Assembly: GCA_964451925.1 (NCBI GenBank)
Contig: CAYVKA010000005.1
Coordinates: forward strand, 1 to 64,000
DNA: 64,000 nt
Direction of reading: 5' to 3'
Origin: Nevskia sp964451925
GTDB taxonomy: Bacteria > Pseudomonadota > Gammaproteobacteria > Nevskiales > Nevskiaceae
Each line of letters starts with the position of its first letter. The stretch's first letter is position 1. The position numbers were made by a program, and so were the translations under genes. This document shows, piece by piece, positions 34,097 to 43,562 of the stretch. Below the pieces are notes generated by a model that had not been told where the DNA came from, ran no database searches, and was given only the letters and a program-made list of their open reading frames with translations.

Positions 34097-34382
34097 AGTC
34101 TGTTGACGGATGGCCTTGCCGGCGCGCGCCGCCGGCAAACACCGGCTGCACCGGCCACTGCGCTCGCAGCGGCCTGCGTTCCCCATCGCCGGCTTTACCT
34201 TTCGCAGCGCTGCAGTTCAGCCGCGATTCAGCGCGATCTTCCTAGCTTAGAGGCGCGCCTATCGCGCCGGGCTGTGTCTGCTTGGGGATCGCCGATCCGC
34301 AAGCGGGGCAGGGTCCGTTGCGCCCCGTCCGCCCCGCACGGCGCGCGCGTACCTGCAAGGGGTTTTTGCTGGAGTCTGACCG

Positions 34383-35090
34383 ATGAAAAAGCTCTTGATG
34401 CTCGGCACCGCCGCGGGCAGCCTGTGCGCCGCCGGCGGGGCGCAGGCCGATAGCCTGTGGTACCTGCAACCGCACGCCAACCTGGCCCTGTACGGGTCCT
34501 ACATGAACCAGGACAGCAATCAGTCCGGCCTCAACCCGGACGGCGGCGGCGGTGGTGCCCAGCTGGGGTTGAGCCTGACGCCGAATTTCTTCATCGGTGG
34601 CAGTTACCAGTACAACTACCTGACGCAGAGCGACGCCCCCGCGTCGAGCTTCAGCGGCGTCAGCGGCAATCGGATCAGCTATGGCGAGAAGGTCGATCAG
34701 GGCCGCGTCGGCGGCGGCCTAGTGTTCCATGCGCCGCTGGCGCCCCTGGACGTGTTCGGCAAGATCGAATACGTGCACTACGACTACCAGACGGTGCACG
34801 CGGTGGTCGATGGCACACCCTACGGCAACAGCGACCGCAGCAACGACGACGGCGTCGGCTACCACGTCGGCTTGCAGACACGCATCCCCGGCTTCTCGCT
34901 CTACGGCAGCGTCGGCTACCTCGACCTGAGCAAGAGCGACGGGCCGGAGTTCAACCTCGGCTTCATGGTGCCGGTGGCGCCGCTGACCTGGGGTTTCATC
35001 GAATACCGCTACGATGACCTGCGCAATGCGGGCTATTCGGATCACACGCAGACCAACGACGTGCGCGCGGGGGTGAGGCTTTCATTCTGA
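34383..35090 (+). CDS. Outer-membrane beta-barrel protein
   Basis: A 235-residue protein with a signal peptide (MKKLLMLGTAAGSLCAAGGAQA-D) and GGAG about 9 bp before the ATG. The mature part alternates amphipathic strands ('QLGLSLTPNFFIGGSYQYNYL', 'YHVGLQTRIPGFSLYGSVGYLDL', 'LTWGFIEYRYDDL') and ends in Phe ('RAGVRLSF'), the C-terminal signal for BAM-assisted insertion. The size suits an eight-stranded barrel of the OmpA/OmpW/YfaZ kind. It has no coding partner within 280 bp on either side on its own strand, and its function is unknown. Confidence 0.75.
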   Translation: MKKLLMLGTAAGSLCAAGGAQADSLWYLQPHANLALYGSYMNQDSNQSGLNPDGGGGGAQLGLSLTPNFFIGGSYQYNYLTQSDAPASSFSGVSGNRISYGEKVDQGRVGGGLVFHAPLAPLDVFGKIEYVHYDYQTVHAVVDGTPYGNSDRSNDDGVGYHVGLQTRIPGFSLYGSVGYLDLSKSDGPEFNLGFMVPVAPLTWGFIEYRYDDLRNAGYSDHTQTNDVRAGVRLSF

Positions 35091-35097
35091 AAGCCGG

Positions 35098-35164
35098 GAA
35101 TCGGGATTGGGGAGTCGGGAATCGTAAAACGCCCGCTTTTGCCATTCCCTATTCCCGATTCTCA
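35098..35164. terminator. Bidirectional terminator-like inverted repeat
   Basis: A GAATCGGGA-containing left arm (from 35098) pairs with a TCCCGATTC-containing right arm (to about 35161). The left arm itself is internally repetitive (GGGAATCGGGATTGGGG, then GTCGGGAATCG). It lies between the convergent outer-membrane protein and permease genes and could end both transcripts. Confidence 0.5.
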
Positions 35165-35171
35165 CCTCTCG

Positions 35172-37175
35172 CTACTTGATCGGCATACGCGACTGCGGCA
35201 GCGTCTCCGGCACATGCACCGGCACGATCATCATGTCCTGGCCGGCCAGCTGCAGGCGCCGCTGCATCGCCAGCGGCATCTGGTTGTGCAGCAGGCGCCG
35301 CCACAGGCTCTCCTTGTCGAAGAACAGCTTGCTGGCGAAGCACACGCTGTGCGGGAATTCCTGCAGCACCTTGGTGGTGAGCTGGCTCAATTCTTCCAGC
35401 GGGTCGGCGCCGTAAGCCTGGTACGAAGTCGCGGCGTGGCCCAGGCTGACGCAATAGCTGCAGAAATAGCGCAATGAGTTGTCGATGCGCGCCTGCAGCG
35501 ACTTGATCGCGCGCGCGCTGTCGAAGGCCTGCTTGTCCACCTCGCCGACAGCGACGAAGACGAAGTTGTGGAAGCGGCCGGGGAACTGGCGCAGCACCCA
35601 CTGCAGCATGTGCATGCCGGCGCCACGGTTGCCGCCGACGAACAGCACCGCGGTTTCCTTCGACGGGTCGGGCGGCTGCGAGACCGCGTCGTCGTCCCAG
35701 GTCAGCGGCAGCGAGTAGCTGTCGTCGACCCGTTCCATCGCGGTCTGCACGTCCTCGTAGTGCCTACGCACGCCGACGCACACCGCAACCACGGTGCTGG
35801 TGATCAGCAGCGTGATCCAGCCGCCCTCGGTGAATTTCTCGGCGATGGTCACCATCAGGATGAAGCCGGTGACCAGCAGGCCCAGGCCGGACAGCGCCAG
35901 CCGCCGCCACCAGCCGCGCACGAAGCGGCGCTGCTCCCACCAGTGTTTGCACAGGCCGAACAGCGACAGCGAAAAAGTCAGGAACACGTTGATGCTGTAC
36001 AGCACCACCAGCAGCGACACCGCGCCGTGGCTCCACAGCAGGATCAGCAGGGCCGCGCCGCCCATCATCAGCACGCCATTCTGCGTCACCATGCGGCTGG
36101 ACAACTGGCGGAACTGGCGCGGCACCCAGCGATCCGCCGCCATGTTGGCCATCACCGCCGGGCCGCCGAGGAAGCCGGTGTTGGCGGCCACCAGCAGCAG
36201 TCCGCCTTCCAGGCCCAGAGTTAGAGCCAGGATGCCGGCGTTGAGCTGCGGCGAATGGAAGCCGAGGCTTTCGATGACCTGCTTGAAGGTCACTGCGTTG
36301 AGCGTCTGGCCCTCCACCGGCGTGGCCTGCCACAACAGGTACAGCAGGATGATGCCGCCCGCGGTGAAAGCCAGCGAGGTGGCCATGTAGAACATGGTCA
36401 GGTGGCCGGTACGCACGCGCGGCTCGGCCAGCATGTTGATGTTGTTGGATACCGCCTCGATGCCGGTATAGGTGCCGCCGCCGAGCGAGTACGCACGCAG
36501 GAACAGGGATACCGTGAACAGCCAGCCCGACTGCTTGAACAGCTCGTCGGTCTGGCGCAGCGTCTCCGGCATCAGCGCGTCGATCAGCTCCGACTTGGCG
36601 GCGATGCCGTAACCGATCAGCAAGGCATGGCTGAGGAAGAAGCCGAGGAAAATCGGCAGCAGGATCTGGATCGACTCCTTCATGCCGCGCAGGTTGAGCA
36701 GGATCAGCAGGCCGACCAGCGCCAGCTCGCTGACGAACTTGTACATCTGCCAGTCCGGCGGCAACAGGCTGTATACCGCATCGGCGGCGCTGGCCACGGA
36801 GATGGTGATGGTCAGCACGTAGTCGACGATCAGCGCCGATCCGGAGAGCAGTCCGGCGTAGGGGCCGATCAGGCGCGTGGCCGCCTTGTAGCCGCCGCCG
36901 CCGGAGGGGAACAGCTCGATCACCTGGTTGTAGGCCAGGGCGATGATGAACACCGTCAGCGCAGTGGCGATGGCCAGGTACAGGCCCAGGTGGGTGTGTA
37001 CCCCCAGCGCCAGGAAAGCTTCCTCGGGGCCATAACAGGCGGACGACAGGCCGTCCGCGCCCAGCCCGATCCACGCCAGGAAGGCGATCAGCACGATGTG
37101 CTGGCGGGTGTGGGGATTGAGGGGGTCGAGTTTGGCGCCGAGCAGCAGCCGGCGACAAGCGTGGAGGACGTTCAT
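35172..37175 (-). CDS. APC superfamily permease (KimA-like potassium/amino-acid transporter)
   Basis: A 667-residue protein with about 12 membrane helices in the first 480 residues, then a cytosolic domain of about 180. The start 'GLGADGLSSACYGPEEAF' and 'VIELFPSGGGGYKAATRLIGPYAGLLSGSALIVDYVLTITISVASAADAV' resemble the KimA/YdaO branch of APC transporters (compare S-D-A-L-S-S-V-A-Y-G and P-Q-G-G-G-A-Y in KimA). KimA imports potassium and binds c-di-AMP through its C-terminal domain; whether that holds here is inference. An amino-acid permease is the alternative. It is monocistronic on the minus strand. Confidence 0.78.
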   Translation of the reverse strand: MNVLHACRRLLLGAKLDPLNPHTRQHIVLIAFLAWIGLGADGLSSACYGPEEAFLALGVHTHLGLYLAIATALTVFIIALAYNQVIELFPSGGGGYKAATRLIGPYAGLLSGSALIVDYVLTITISVASAADAVYSLLPPDWQMYKFVSELALVGLLILLNLRGMKESIQILLPIFLGFFLSHALLIGYGIAAKSELIDALMPETLRQTDELFKQSGWLFTVSLFLRAYSLGGGTYTGIEAVSNNINMLAEPRVRTGHLTMFYMATSLAFTAGGIILLYLLWQATPVEGQTLNAVTFKQVIESLGFHSPQLNAGILALTLGLEGGLLLVAANTGFLGGPAVMANMAADRWVPRQFRQLSSRMVTQNGVLMMGGAALLILLWSHGAVSLLVVLYSINVFLTFSLSLFGLCKHWWEQRRFVRGWWRRLALSGLGLLVTGFILMVTIAEKFTEGGWITLLITSTVVAVCVGVRRHYEDVQTAMERVDDSYSLPLTWDDDAVSQPPDPSKETAVLFVGGNRGAGMHMLQWVLRQFPGRFHNFVFVAVGEVDKQAFDSARAIKSLQARIDNSLRYFCSYCVSLGHAATSYQAYGADPLEELSQLTTKVLQEFPHSVCFASKLFFDKESLWRRLLHNQMPLAMQRRLQLAGQDMMIVPVHVPETLPQSRMPIK

Positions 37176-37414
37176 GGCTTGCCAGATGCCCGCTCAGCGT
37201 GCCTGGCGAGGCCGAGATAAGGCTTGTTTGGACCATTATATCCGCGCCGGGCCGGTGGCGTAGCCCCCGGCGGATCGGCGGCGGCGCGCAGCCGCCGGCC
37301 GCAACGGCGCTTCAGGGGCGGGACGGACGGCTCATAAGCTAAAATCGGCGCAATCTCCAACCACTACATCCGACCGGGCGGCGCCGCGCGCCGCCCGGCC
37401 TCACAGGACCCACC

Positions 37415-39115
37415 ATGCGTCTTTCCAAGTATTTCCTCGTCACCACCAAGGAGACGCCGGCCGACGCTGAAGTCGTCAGCCATCAGCTGATGCTGCGCGC
37501 CGGCCTGATTCGCAAGCTCGGTGCGGGCCTCTATACCTGGCTGCCGCTGGGCCTGCGCGTGCTGCAGAAGGTGGAAGCCATCGTGCGCGAGGAGATGAAC
37601 CGCGCCGGTGCGCTGGAAGTGCTGGTGCCGCCGCAGGTGCCGGCCGAGCTGTGGCAGGAATCCGGCCGTTACGAGCAATATGGCCCCGAACTGCTGCGCT
37701 TCAAGGACCGCCACCAGCGCGACTTCATCCTCGGCCCGACCCATGAGGAGGTGATCACCGACATGGCGCGGCGCGACATCCGCAGCTACAAGCAGCTGCC
37801 GATCAACTTCTACCAGGTCCAGACCAAGTTCCGCGACGAGATCCGGCCGCGTTTCGGCGTGATGCGCGGGCGCGAGTTCCTGATGAAGGACGCCTACTCG
37901 TTCCACACCGACGAGGCCGATCTGGTGCGCGAGTACCGCAACATGCGCGAGGCCTACCGCCGCATCTTCACCCGTATCGGCGTCAACTTCCGCATCGTCA
38001 AGGCCGACTCCGGCGCCATCGGCGGTGATCGCAGCGAGGAGTTCCACGTGCTGGCCAACTCCGGCGAGGACCTGCTGGCGGTGTCCGACGGTTCCGATTA
38101 CGCCGCCAACATCGAGGCCGCCGACACCCGGCCGCAGGGCAGCCGTCCGGCCGCCGCCGCGGGGCTGGAGAAGGTGTCGACGCCGACACAGAAGACCTGC
38201 GAGGAAGTGGCTGCGCTGCTCGGCATCCCGTTGCAGGCCACGCTCAAGCTGGTTGTGGCCAAGGCGCGCGACGGCGGCCTGGTGGCCCTGGCCGTGCGCG
38301 GCGACCACACCCTCAACGCCGTCAAGGCCGAGAAGCATGCGAAAGTCGCGGCGCCCTTCACCCTGGCCAGCGATGCCGAGATCAAGGCCGCCTTCGGCTG
38401 CGAGCCGGGCTTCCTCGGCCCGGTCGGCGCCAAGATCACGGTCGTTGCCGACCACGCCGCCGCCGTGCTGGCGGATTTCGTCTGCGGCGCCAACGAGGCC
38501 GGTTTCCACCTGCGCGGCGCCAACTGGGGCCGCGACGCGGCCGAGCCGGAAAGCGCCGACCTGCGCAGCGTCGTCGCCGGCGACCCCAGCCCGGACGGGC
38601 AGGGCAAGCTGTCGCTGGTGCGCGGCATCGAGGTCGGCCATATCTTCCAGCTTGGCCGCAAATACTCGGACGCCATGCACATGACCGTGCTGGACGAAGC
38701 CGGCAAGGAACTGACGCCGGAGATGGGCTGTTACGGCATCGGCGTGAGCCGCGTCGTCGCCGCGGTGATCGAGCAGCGCAACGACGCCAGCGGCATCCTG
38801 TGGCCGGACGCGGTGGCGCCGTTTCGCCTCATCATCTGCCCGATCGGCCTGGACAAGTCCGCCGCGGTGAAGGAAGCGGTGGAGAAGCTCTACGCCGAAC
38901 TGGCCGTAGCCGGCATTGAAGTGTTGCTCGACGACCGCGGCCAGCGCCCCGGATCGATGTTCGCCGACGCCGACCTGATCGGCATTCCGCACCGCATCGT
39001 CATCGGCGACAAAGGCCTGGCCAATGCCCAGTTCGAGTACAAGCGCCGCGGCGACGCCGAAGCGCGGATGATCGCTGGCAACACCCAGGCCGTGCTGGAG
39101 TTGCTCGGCGCGTGA
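37415..39115 (+). CDS. proS: Prolyl-tRNA synthetase
   Basis: A 566-residue protein, bacterial type with the editing (INS) domain. It begins 'MRLSKYFLVTTKETPADAEVVSH', class II motif 2 is near 'YQVQTKFRDEIRPRFGVMRGREFLMKDAYSFH', and motif 3 is 'GCYGIGVSRVVAAVIEQ' before the anticodon-binding domain. INS spans about 225-400. It charges tRNA-Pro. It is translationally coupled to the next gene through GTGA. Confidence 0.96.
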   Translation: MRLSKYFLVTTKETPADAEVVSHQLMLRAGLIRKLGAGLYTWLPLGLRVLQKVEAIVREEMNRAGALEVLVPPQVPAELWQESGRYEQYGPELLRFKDRHQRDFILGPTHEEVITDMARRDIRSYKQLPINFYQVQTKFRDEIRPRFGVMRGREFLMKDAYSFHTDEADLVREYRNMREAYRRIFTRIGVNFRIVKADSGAIGGDRSEEFHVLANSGEDLLAVSDGSDYAANIEAADTRPQGSRPAAAAGLEKVSTPTQKTCEEVAALLGIPLQATLKLVVAKARDGGLVALAVRGDHTLNAVKAEKHAKVAAPFTLASDAEIKAAFGCEPGFLGPVGAKITVVADHAAAVLADFVCGANEAGFHLRGANWGRDAAEPESADLRSVVAGDPSPDGQGKLSLVRGIEVGHIFQLGRKYSDAMHMTVLDEAGKELTPEMGCYGIGVSRVVAAVIEQRNDASGILWPDAVAPFRLIICPIGLDKSAAVKEAVEKLYAELAVAGIEVLLDDRGQRPGSMFADADLIGIPHRIVIGDKGLANAQFEYKRRGDAEARMIAGNTQAVLELLGA

Positions 39116-39735
39116 GGGGCGGCCGGGCTGGCGCCGTGACCGGTATGGGCCGCCGCTGGTTGCCGGCCTTGCTCTGCGCCCTGTTGGTGGCCGCGGGCTT
39201 GCCCTGCTACGCCGGTCCCACCGGCGAGCCGGAACCGGAACTGCGCGCGCGGCTGGCCAAGGCAATCCAGGACGGCGACGGCTTCGACGATCCCTACGAA
39301 GCGCAGGTCTGGTTCACCGACATGTCGACGCGCATGCAGCGGCACGTGCCCAGGGCCATGCCGGACGCGGCCCGGCGGCTGGAGTTCCTGCGCCTGGTGC
39401 ACGCCGAGGCGAGCAAGGCCCGGATTTCACCGGAGCTGGTGCTGGCGGTGATCAATGTCGAGAGCGGGTTCGACCGTCTGGCGATCTCCCGCTCCGGCGC
39501 CTTCGGCTACATGCAGATCATGCCGTTCTGGCTGAACGAGATCGGGCAGGGCGGCGACAACCTGTTCCAGACCCGCACCAACCTGCGCATGGGTTGCACC
39601 ATCCTGCGCTACTACCTGGACAAGGAACACGACAACTACAAGCGTGCGCTGGCCCGCTACAACGGCAGCTACGGCCGCGCCGACTATCCTTACCTGGTGC
39701 TGCGCCTGCTCAACAAGCGCTGGTCGCCGAGCTGA
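39112..39735 (+). CDS. Exported lytic transglycosylase (SLT domain)
   Basis: 207 residues from a GTG overlapping the proS stop. An ATG at 39145 would start directly on the signal peptide (MGRRWLPALLCALLVAAG), so the true start may lie there. The SLT domain has the catalytic Glu in 'AVINVESGFDRLAISRSGAFGYMQIMPFW' (E-S-G-F, G-x-M-Q-I-M-P) and 'ALARYNGSYGRADYPYLVL'. It cleaves peptidoglycan glycan strands in the periplasm. A small SLT gene after proS is a recurring gammaproteobacterial arrangement. Confidence 0.88.
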   Translation: MRGGRAGAVTGMGRRWLPALLCALLVAAGLPCYAGPTGEPEPELRARLAKAIQDGDGFDDPYEAQVWFTDMSTRMQRHVPRAMPDAARRLEFLRLVHAEASKARISPELVLAVINVESGFDRLAISRSGAFGYMQIMPFWLNEIGQGGDNLFQTRTNLRMGCTILRYYLDKEHDNYKRALARYNGSYGRADYPYLVLRLLNKRWSPS

Positions 39736-39931
39736 ATCGGGCGCGCCGGTCACGGCCGACCCCGCACTGTTCACGGTTCATCACAAACAGGCGGCACTCA
39801 GCGCTTGCGTAGGCAATAATACCGGAGGGTACGATCCTGGGTTCCCGCGTGAACTGCTCCGTTGTTTTTCAACTGCCTTATTTTGTTGAATTATTTTATT
39901 TGCAGCGAGTGCTTCAAAACACTTGATCAAT

Positions 39932-39950
39932 TTTTGAATCTAGTTCAAAA
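39932..39950. promoter_or_regulatory. Candidate operator of the efflux operon
   Basis: TTTTGAA-TCTAG-TTCAAAA is a perfect 7-bp dyad with a 5-bp spacer, in an AT-rich patch 31 bp ahead of the TetR gene that begins the RND efflux operon. Its position and symmetry fit an autoregulatory TetR operator. Confidence 0.55.
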
Positions 39951-39980
39951 TTCGCCACAAGTTCGATTCGAGGCGGTATT

Positions 39981-40706
39981 TTGGGCACCAGGGAGCGGCG
40001 CATACGCGAAGTGGCCGAACGTGAGCATCTGTTTCTGGATGCCGCGCGCGACCTGATCCGCCAGGACGGCCTGCTCAACCTGCAGATGGCGCGTATTGCG
40101 GAGAAATGCGACTACGCCGTCGGCACCCTGTACCAGCACTTCGGTTCCAAAGAAGATCTGCTGGTGGCGCTGGCGACCGACAATTCGCAGCATCGCGTCG
40201 AACTGTTTCGCCGCGTCGCCGAATGGAAGGCCGGCACCCGCGACCGCATGATGGGCATCGCGGTGGCGGACCTGATGTTCATCCGGCTCTATCCGGAGCA
40301 CTTCCGGCTGGCACAGCTGGCTTTCACCGAAGTGGTCTGGGGCTCGGCCTCGGCCGAGCGGCGGCGCCTGGCGCTGGAAGCCGGCGAGCCTCTCGGCCGG
40401 ATCTGCGACAGCATCGTCGAGGAAGCAGTCCGCCGCGGCGACCTCAAGCTGAAGGGCCTGAAACCGCAGGAAGTGGGGCTGGGCCCCTGGGCGATGACGA
40501 TCGGCACCCACACCATCGTCCATGTCGAAGGAATACTGGAGCAGGGTGAAATCGGCGATCCGTACCGGCTGATGATGCGTCACCTGCACAGCCTGCTGAA
40601 CGGACTCGACTGGCAGCCGCTGTTCGATCCTTCCGACGAAGCGGCTCTGGATCAGATGATCAAAGGAATTTGCAGCGAGGTATTCAATGACATCGCCTGT
40701 CAATAA
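39981..40706 (+). CDS. TetR family regulator of RND efflux operon
   Basis: 241 residues if translation starts at TTG 39981; no better ATG is available upstream of the DNA-binding domain. The HTH is 'LNLQMARIAEKCDYAVGTLYQHFGSKEDLLVAL'. The C-terminal domain has no known subclass. Its 3' end overlaps the outer-membrane channel gene by 20 bp, so it is the first gene of a TetR-OMF-MFP-RND operon and likely represses it through the TTTTGAA dyad just upstream, with release by an efflux substrate. Confidence 0.85.
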   Translation: MGTRERRIREVAEREHLFLDAARDLIRQDGLLNLQMARIAEKCDYAVGTLYQHFGSKEDLLVALATDNSQHRVELFRRVAEWKAGTRDRMMGIAVADLMFIRLYPEHFRLAQLAFTEVVWGSASAERRRLALEAGEPLGRICDSIVEEAVRRGDLKLKGLKPQEVGLGPWAMTIGTHTIVHVEGILEQGEIGDPYRLMMRHLHSLLNGLDWQPLFDPSDEAALDQMIKGICSEVFNDIACQ

Positions 40707-42219
40707 CGGCGCTATGCCGCGTCATCGCAAGCTGGCCCGCCGTGCGGCGCTGCCGCTGTCGGCCGCGCTGCTGGCGGCCTGCGCGGTAGGGCCGGACTTC
40801 AAGCGGCCCGACGCGCCGGCGGCCGACCGCTACACCGCCGCGCCATTGCCGCCGCAGACCGCGGCCAGCGAAGGCCCGGCCGGCGCCGCGCAGCGCTACG
40901 TCAACGGTGCCGACATCCCGGCCCAATGGTGGACGCTGTTCCACTCCGACAAGCTCGACGCCCTGGTGCAACAGGCGCTCAAAGGCAGTCCCGACGTGGT
41001 GGCGGCGCAGGCCGCGCTGCGCCAGGCGCACGAGAACCTGCTGGCCGAGGAAGGCAACCTGCTGCCTTCATTCGATGGCAAGGGCAGCGCCACGCGCCAG
41101 AAGATTTCCTCGGCCGAGTTCGGCCAGCCGGGCGGCGGCTCCTCCATCTACAACCTGTTCAATGCCACCGTCAACGTGTCCTACACGCTGGATATCTGGG
41201 GCAGTGTGCGGCGCCAGGTGGAGGCGCAGCGGGCGCAGGCCGAGTATCAGAATTTCCAGCTCGAAGCTACTTACCTGACGCTGTCGTCCAACGTCGTCAC
41301 CACGGCGATCCAGGAAGCCTCGCTGCGCGCGCAGATCGAGGCCACCAACCAGATCATCGCGGCCGACCGCAAGCAGCTCGAAACGGTGCAGCGTCAGCTG
41401 AGCCTGGGCGGCGCGTCGCGGCTCGACGTGCTGACGCAGCAGACCCAGCTGGCCAACGAACTGGCCACGCTGCCGCCGCTGCAGAAGCAGCTGCAGCAGA
41501 CGCGCGACCTGCTGGCGGTGCTGCTCGGCCAGCTGCCCAGCCAGCAGCCGGAGGCGCAGTTCACGCTCGACGACCTGCAGTTGCCGCAGGACCTGCCGCT
41601 GGGTGTGCCGGCGCAACTGGTGGCACAGCGTCCGGACGTGCGCGCCCAGGAAGCGCTGCTGCACCAGGCCAGCGCGCAGATCGGCGTGGCCACCGCCAAC
41701 CTGCTGCCACAGGTCACCATCACCGGCCAGTTCGGCGGCACCAGCAGCAACTTTTCCGACCTGCTGAAGAGCAGCAGCAATGTGTGGAGCCTGAGCGCCG
41801 GCATCACCCAGCCGATCTTCCACGGCGGCACGCTGATCCACCAGAAGCGCGCGGCCGTGGCCGCCTATGACCAGGCCGCCGCGCAATATCGCGGCACCGT
41901 GCTGACCGCGTTCCGCAATGTCGCCGACGCGCTGCACGCGCTGAATGCCGACGCCGAGGCGCTGAACCAGCAGAACCTGGCGACGCAGGCCGCCGCCGAC
42001 ACGCTCAAGGTGTCGCGCAGCCGCTACGCCGCCGGCTCGATCAGCCCCCTGGACCTGCTGGTGGTGGAGCGCACCTATCAGCAGGCACGCATCGCCCAGC
42101 TGCAGGCGCAGGCCGCGCGTTTTGCCGACACCGCGGCGCTGTTCCAGGCGCTGGGCGGCGGCTGGTGGAACCGCGACGCCGGCGGCGGCCCGACCCGCAC
42201 CGCCTCGGCCGGTCCTTAG
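40687..42219 (+). CDS. RND efflux outer-membrane channel lipoprotein (OprM/NodT family)
   Basis: A 510-residue protein. The signal ends in the lipobox L-A-A-C, then 'AVGPDFKRPD', the characteristic mature start of OprM-type channels. Two outer-membrane efflux (TolC-like) repeats follow, seen as 'WWTLFHSDKLDALVQQALKGSPDVVAAQAALRQA' and, in the second half, 'VPAQLVAQRPDVRAQEALLHQASAQIGVATANLLPQ' and 'SRSRYAAGSISPLDLLVVERTYQQAR'. It forms the outer-membrane duct of the tripartite pump. The start at 40687 has GCGAGG about 6 bp upstream. 91 bp separate it from the MFP gene. Confidence 0.93.
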   Translation: MTSPVNNGAMPRHRKLARRAALPLSAALLAACAVGPDFKRPDAPAADRYTAAPLPPQTAASEGPAGAAQRYVNGADIPAQWWTLFHSDKLDALVQQALKGSPDVVAAQAALRQAHENLLAEEGNLLPSFDGKGSATRQKISSAEFGQPGGGSSIYNLFNATVNVSYTLDIWGSVRRQVEAQRAQAEYQNFQLEATYLTLSSNVVTTAIQEASLRAQIEATNQIIAADRKQLETVQRQLSLGGASRLDVLTQQTQLANELATLPPLQKQLQQTRDLLAVLLGQLPSQQPEAQFTLDDLQLPQDLPLGVPAQLVAQRPDVRAQEALLHQASAQIGVATANLLPQVTITGQFGGTSSNFSDLLKSSSNVWSLSAGITQPIFHGGTLIHQKRAAVAAYDQAAAQYRGTVLTAFRNVADALHALNADAEALNQQNLATQAAADTLKVSRSRYAAGSISPLDLLVVERTYQQARIAQLQAQAARFADTAALFQALGGGWWNRDAGGGPTRTASAGP

Positions 42220-42310
42220 CCGGATTTTTGCCCAACACCGAGCAGTACCCAGCCTTGAAGTACGGGCGCCGCCGCGCCCGGGAATGTAGAAACCGAATAC
42301 GGAGACACGC

Positions 42311-43537
42311 ATGAAACGCGCCCTTCCCTGGTTGATTATGATCATCGTCGTGGTGGTCATCGTCGTGGCACTGGGTGGCACCAAGGCTTTCCAGATCTAC
42401 AGCATGATCCAGGGCTTCAAGGCCCAGGGCATCCCGAAACAGACGGTGTCGAGCATGAAGGTGGGCTTCGAGGAATGGCGCCCGCGCCTCACCGCCGTGG
42501 GCAGCCTGCGCGCCGAACGCGGCGCCGACCTCAGCTCCGAAGTGGCCGGCATCGTCGACGCCATCCAGTTCAAGTCCGGCGACGACGTCAAGGCCGGGCA
42601 GCTACTGCTGCAGCTGCGCTCGGCCGACGACGTGGCGCACCTGGAATCGCTCAAGGCCAACGCCGCGCTGGCCGAGACCAACTACAACCGCGACAAGGCG
42701 CAGTTCCAGGCCGAGGCGATCAGCCAGGCCACGCTCGATACCGACGCCGCCAACCTGCGCAGCGCCAAGGCCCAGGTGGCCGAACAGCAGGCGCTGGTGG
42801 ACAAGAAGTTCGTGCGCGCGCCGTTCGCCGGCCATCTCGGCATCCGCGCCGTCGACCTGGGCCAGTACCTGTCGGCGGGCACCAAGATGGTGACATTGCA
42901 GCAGCTCGATCCGATCTACGTCGATTTCTACCTGCCGCAGCAGGATCTGAACCAGATCGTCGTCGGCCAGAAGGTCACTGCCTTGAGCGACACGTTCCCG
43001 GACCTCAAGTTCGAAGGCGCCATCGCCGCCATCGATCCGCAGGTCGACACCTCGACGCGCAACGTGCAGGTGCGCGCCGAGCTGAAGAACCCGGAGCACA
43101 AGTTGCTGCCCGGCATGTACGCCAACGTCGGCATTGAAGTCGGCCAGCCGTCGCGCTACCTGACGCTGCCGCAGAACGCCATCACCTTCAATCCCTATGG
43201 CGAGACCGTGTTCGTCGTCACCACCGCCGGCAAGCTGCAGGCCGAGCAGGACGCCAAGCTCAAGGCCGAGGGCCAGACCGATCACGACAAGCAGGCGGCC
43301 AAGGATGGCGGCGCCGCAGCCGGCCCCAAGCCGGACGCCAACCAGCTGGTCACCAAGCAGGTGTTCGTCACCGTGGGCCCGACCCGCGGCGACCAGATCG
43401 CCATTCTCAAGGGCATCAGCGAGGGCGACGAGGTCGTCACCAGCGGCCAGCTCAAGCTGAAAACCGGCACCGCCGTCGACATCAACAACACGGTGCAGCC
43501 GTCCAACGATCCGAATCCGACGCCGTCGGAACAGTGA
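42311..43537 (+). CDS. RND efflux periplasmic adaptor (MFP/HlyD family)
   Basis: A 408-residue protein. An N-terminal membrane helix (about 5-25, Ile/Val-rich) anchors it. Lipoyl and hairpin elements are 'GSLRAERGADLSSEVAGIVDAIQFKSGDDVKAGQLL' and 'VRAPFAGHLGIRAVDLGQYLSAGTKMVTLQQLDPIYVDF'. The barrel/MP region includes 'LLPGMYANVGIEVG' and 'YLTLPQNAITFNPYGETVFVV', with a Lys/Ala-rich insertion at about 315-345. It links pump and channel. Confidence 0.92.
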   Translation: MKRALPWLIMIIVVVVIVVALGGTKAFQIYSMIQGFKAQGIPKQTVSSMKVGFEEWRPRLTAVGSLRAERGADLSSEVAGIVDAIQFKSGDDVKAGQLLLQLRSADDVAHLESLKANAALAETNYNRDKAQFQAEAISQATLDTDAANLRSAKAQVAEQQALVDKKFVRAPFAGHLGIRAVDLGQYLSAGTKMVTLQQLDPIYVDFYLPQQDLNQIVVGQKVTALSDTFPDLKFEGAIAAIDPQVDTSTRNVQVRAELKNPEHKLLPGMYANVGIEVGQPSRYLTLPQNAITFNPYGETVFVVTTAGKLQAEQDAKLKAEGQTDHDKQAAKDGGAAAGPKPDANQLVTKQVFVTVGPTRGDQIAILKGISEGDEVVTSGQLKLKTGTAVDINNTVQPSNDPNPTPSEQ

Positions 43538-43562
43538 TCCCGGACCACAGGCGTCCCCAGCC

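Noticed and set aside
37364..39265. Very long open frame on the minus strand opposite proS
   Set aside because: Proline-tRNA synthetase on the plus strand is unmistakable; the opposite frame is Gly/His/Gln/Val-rich in the way antisense frames of GC-rich genes are and has no family motif.
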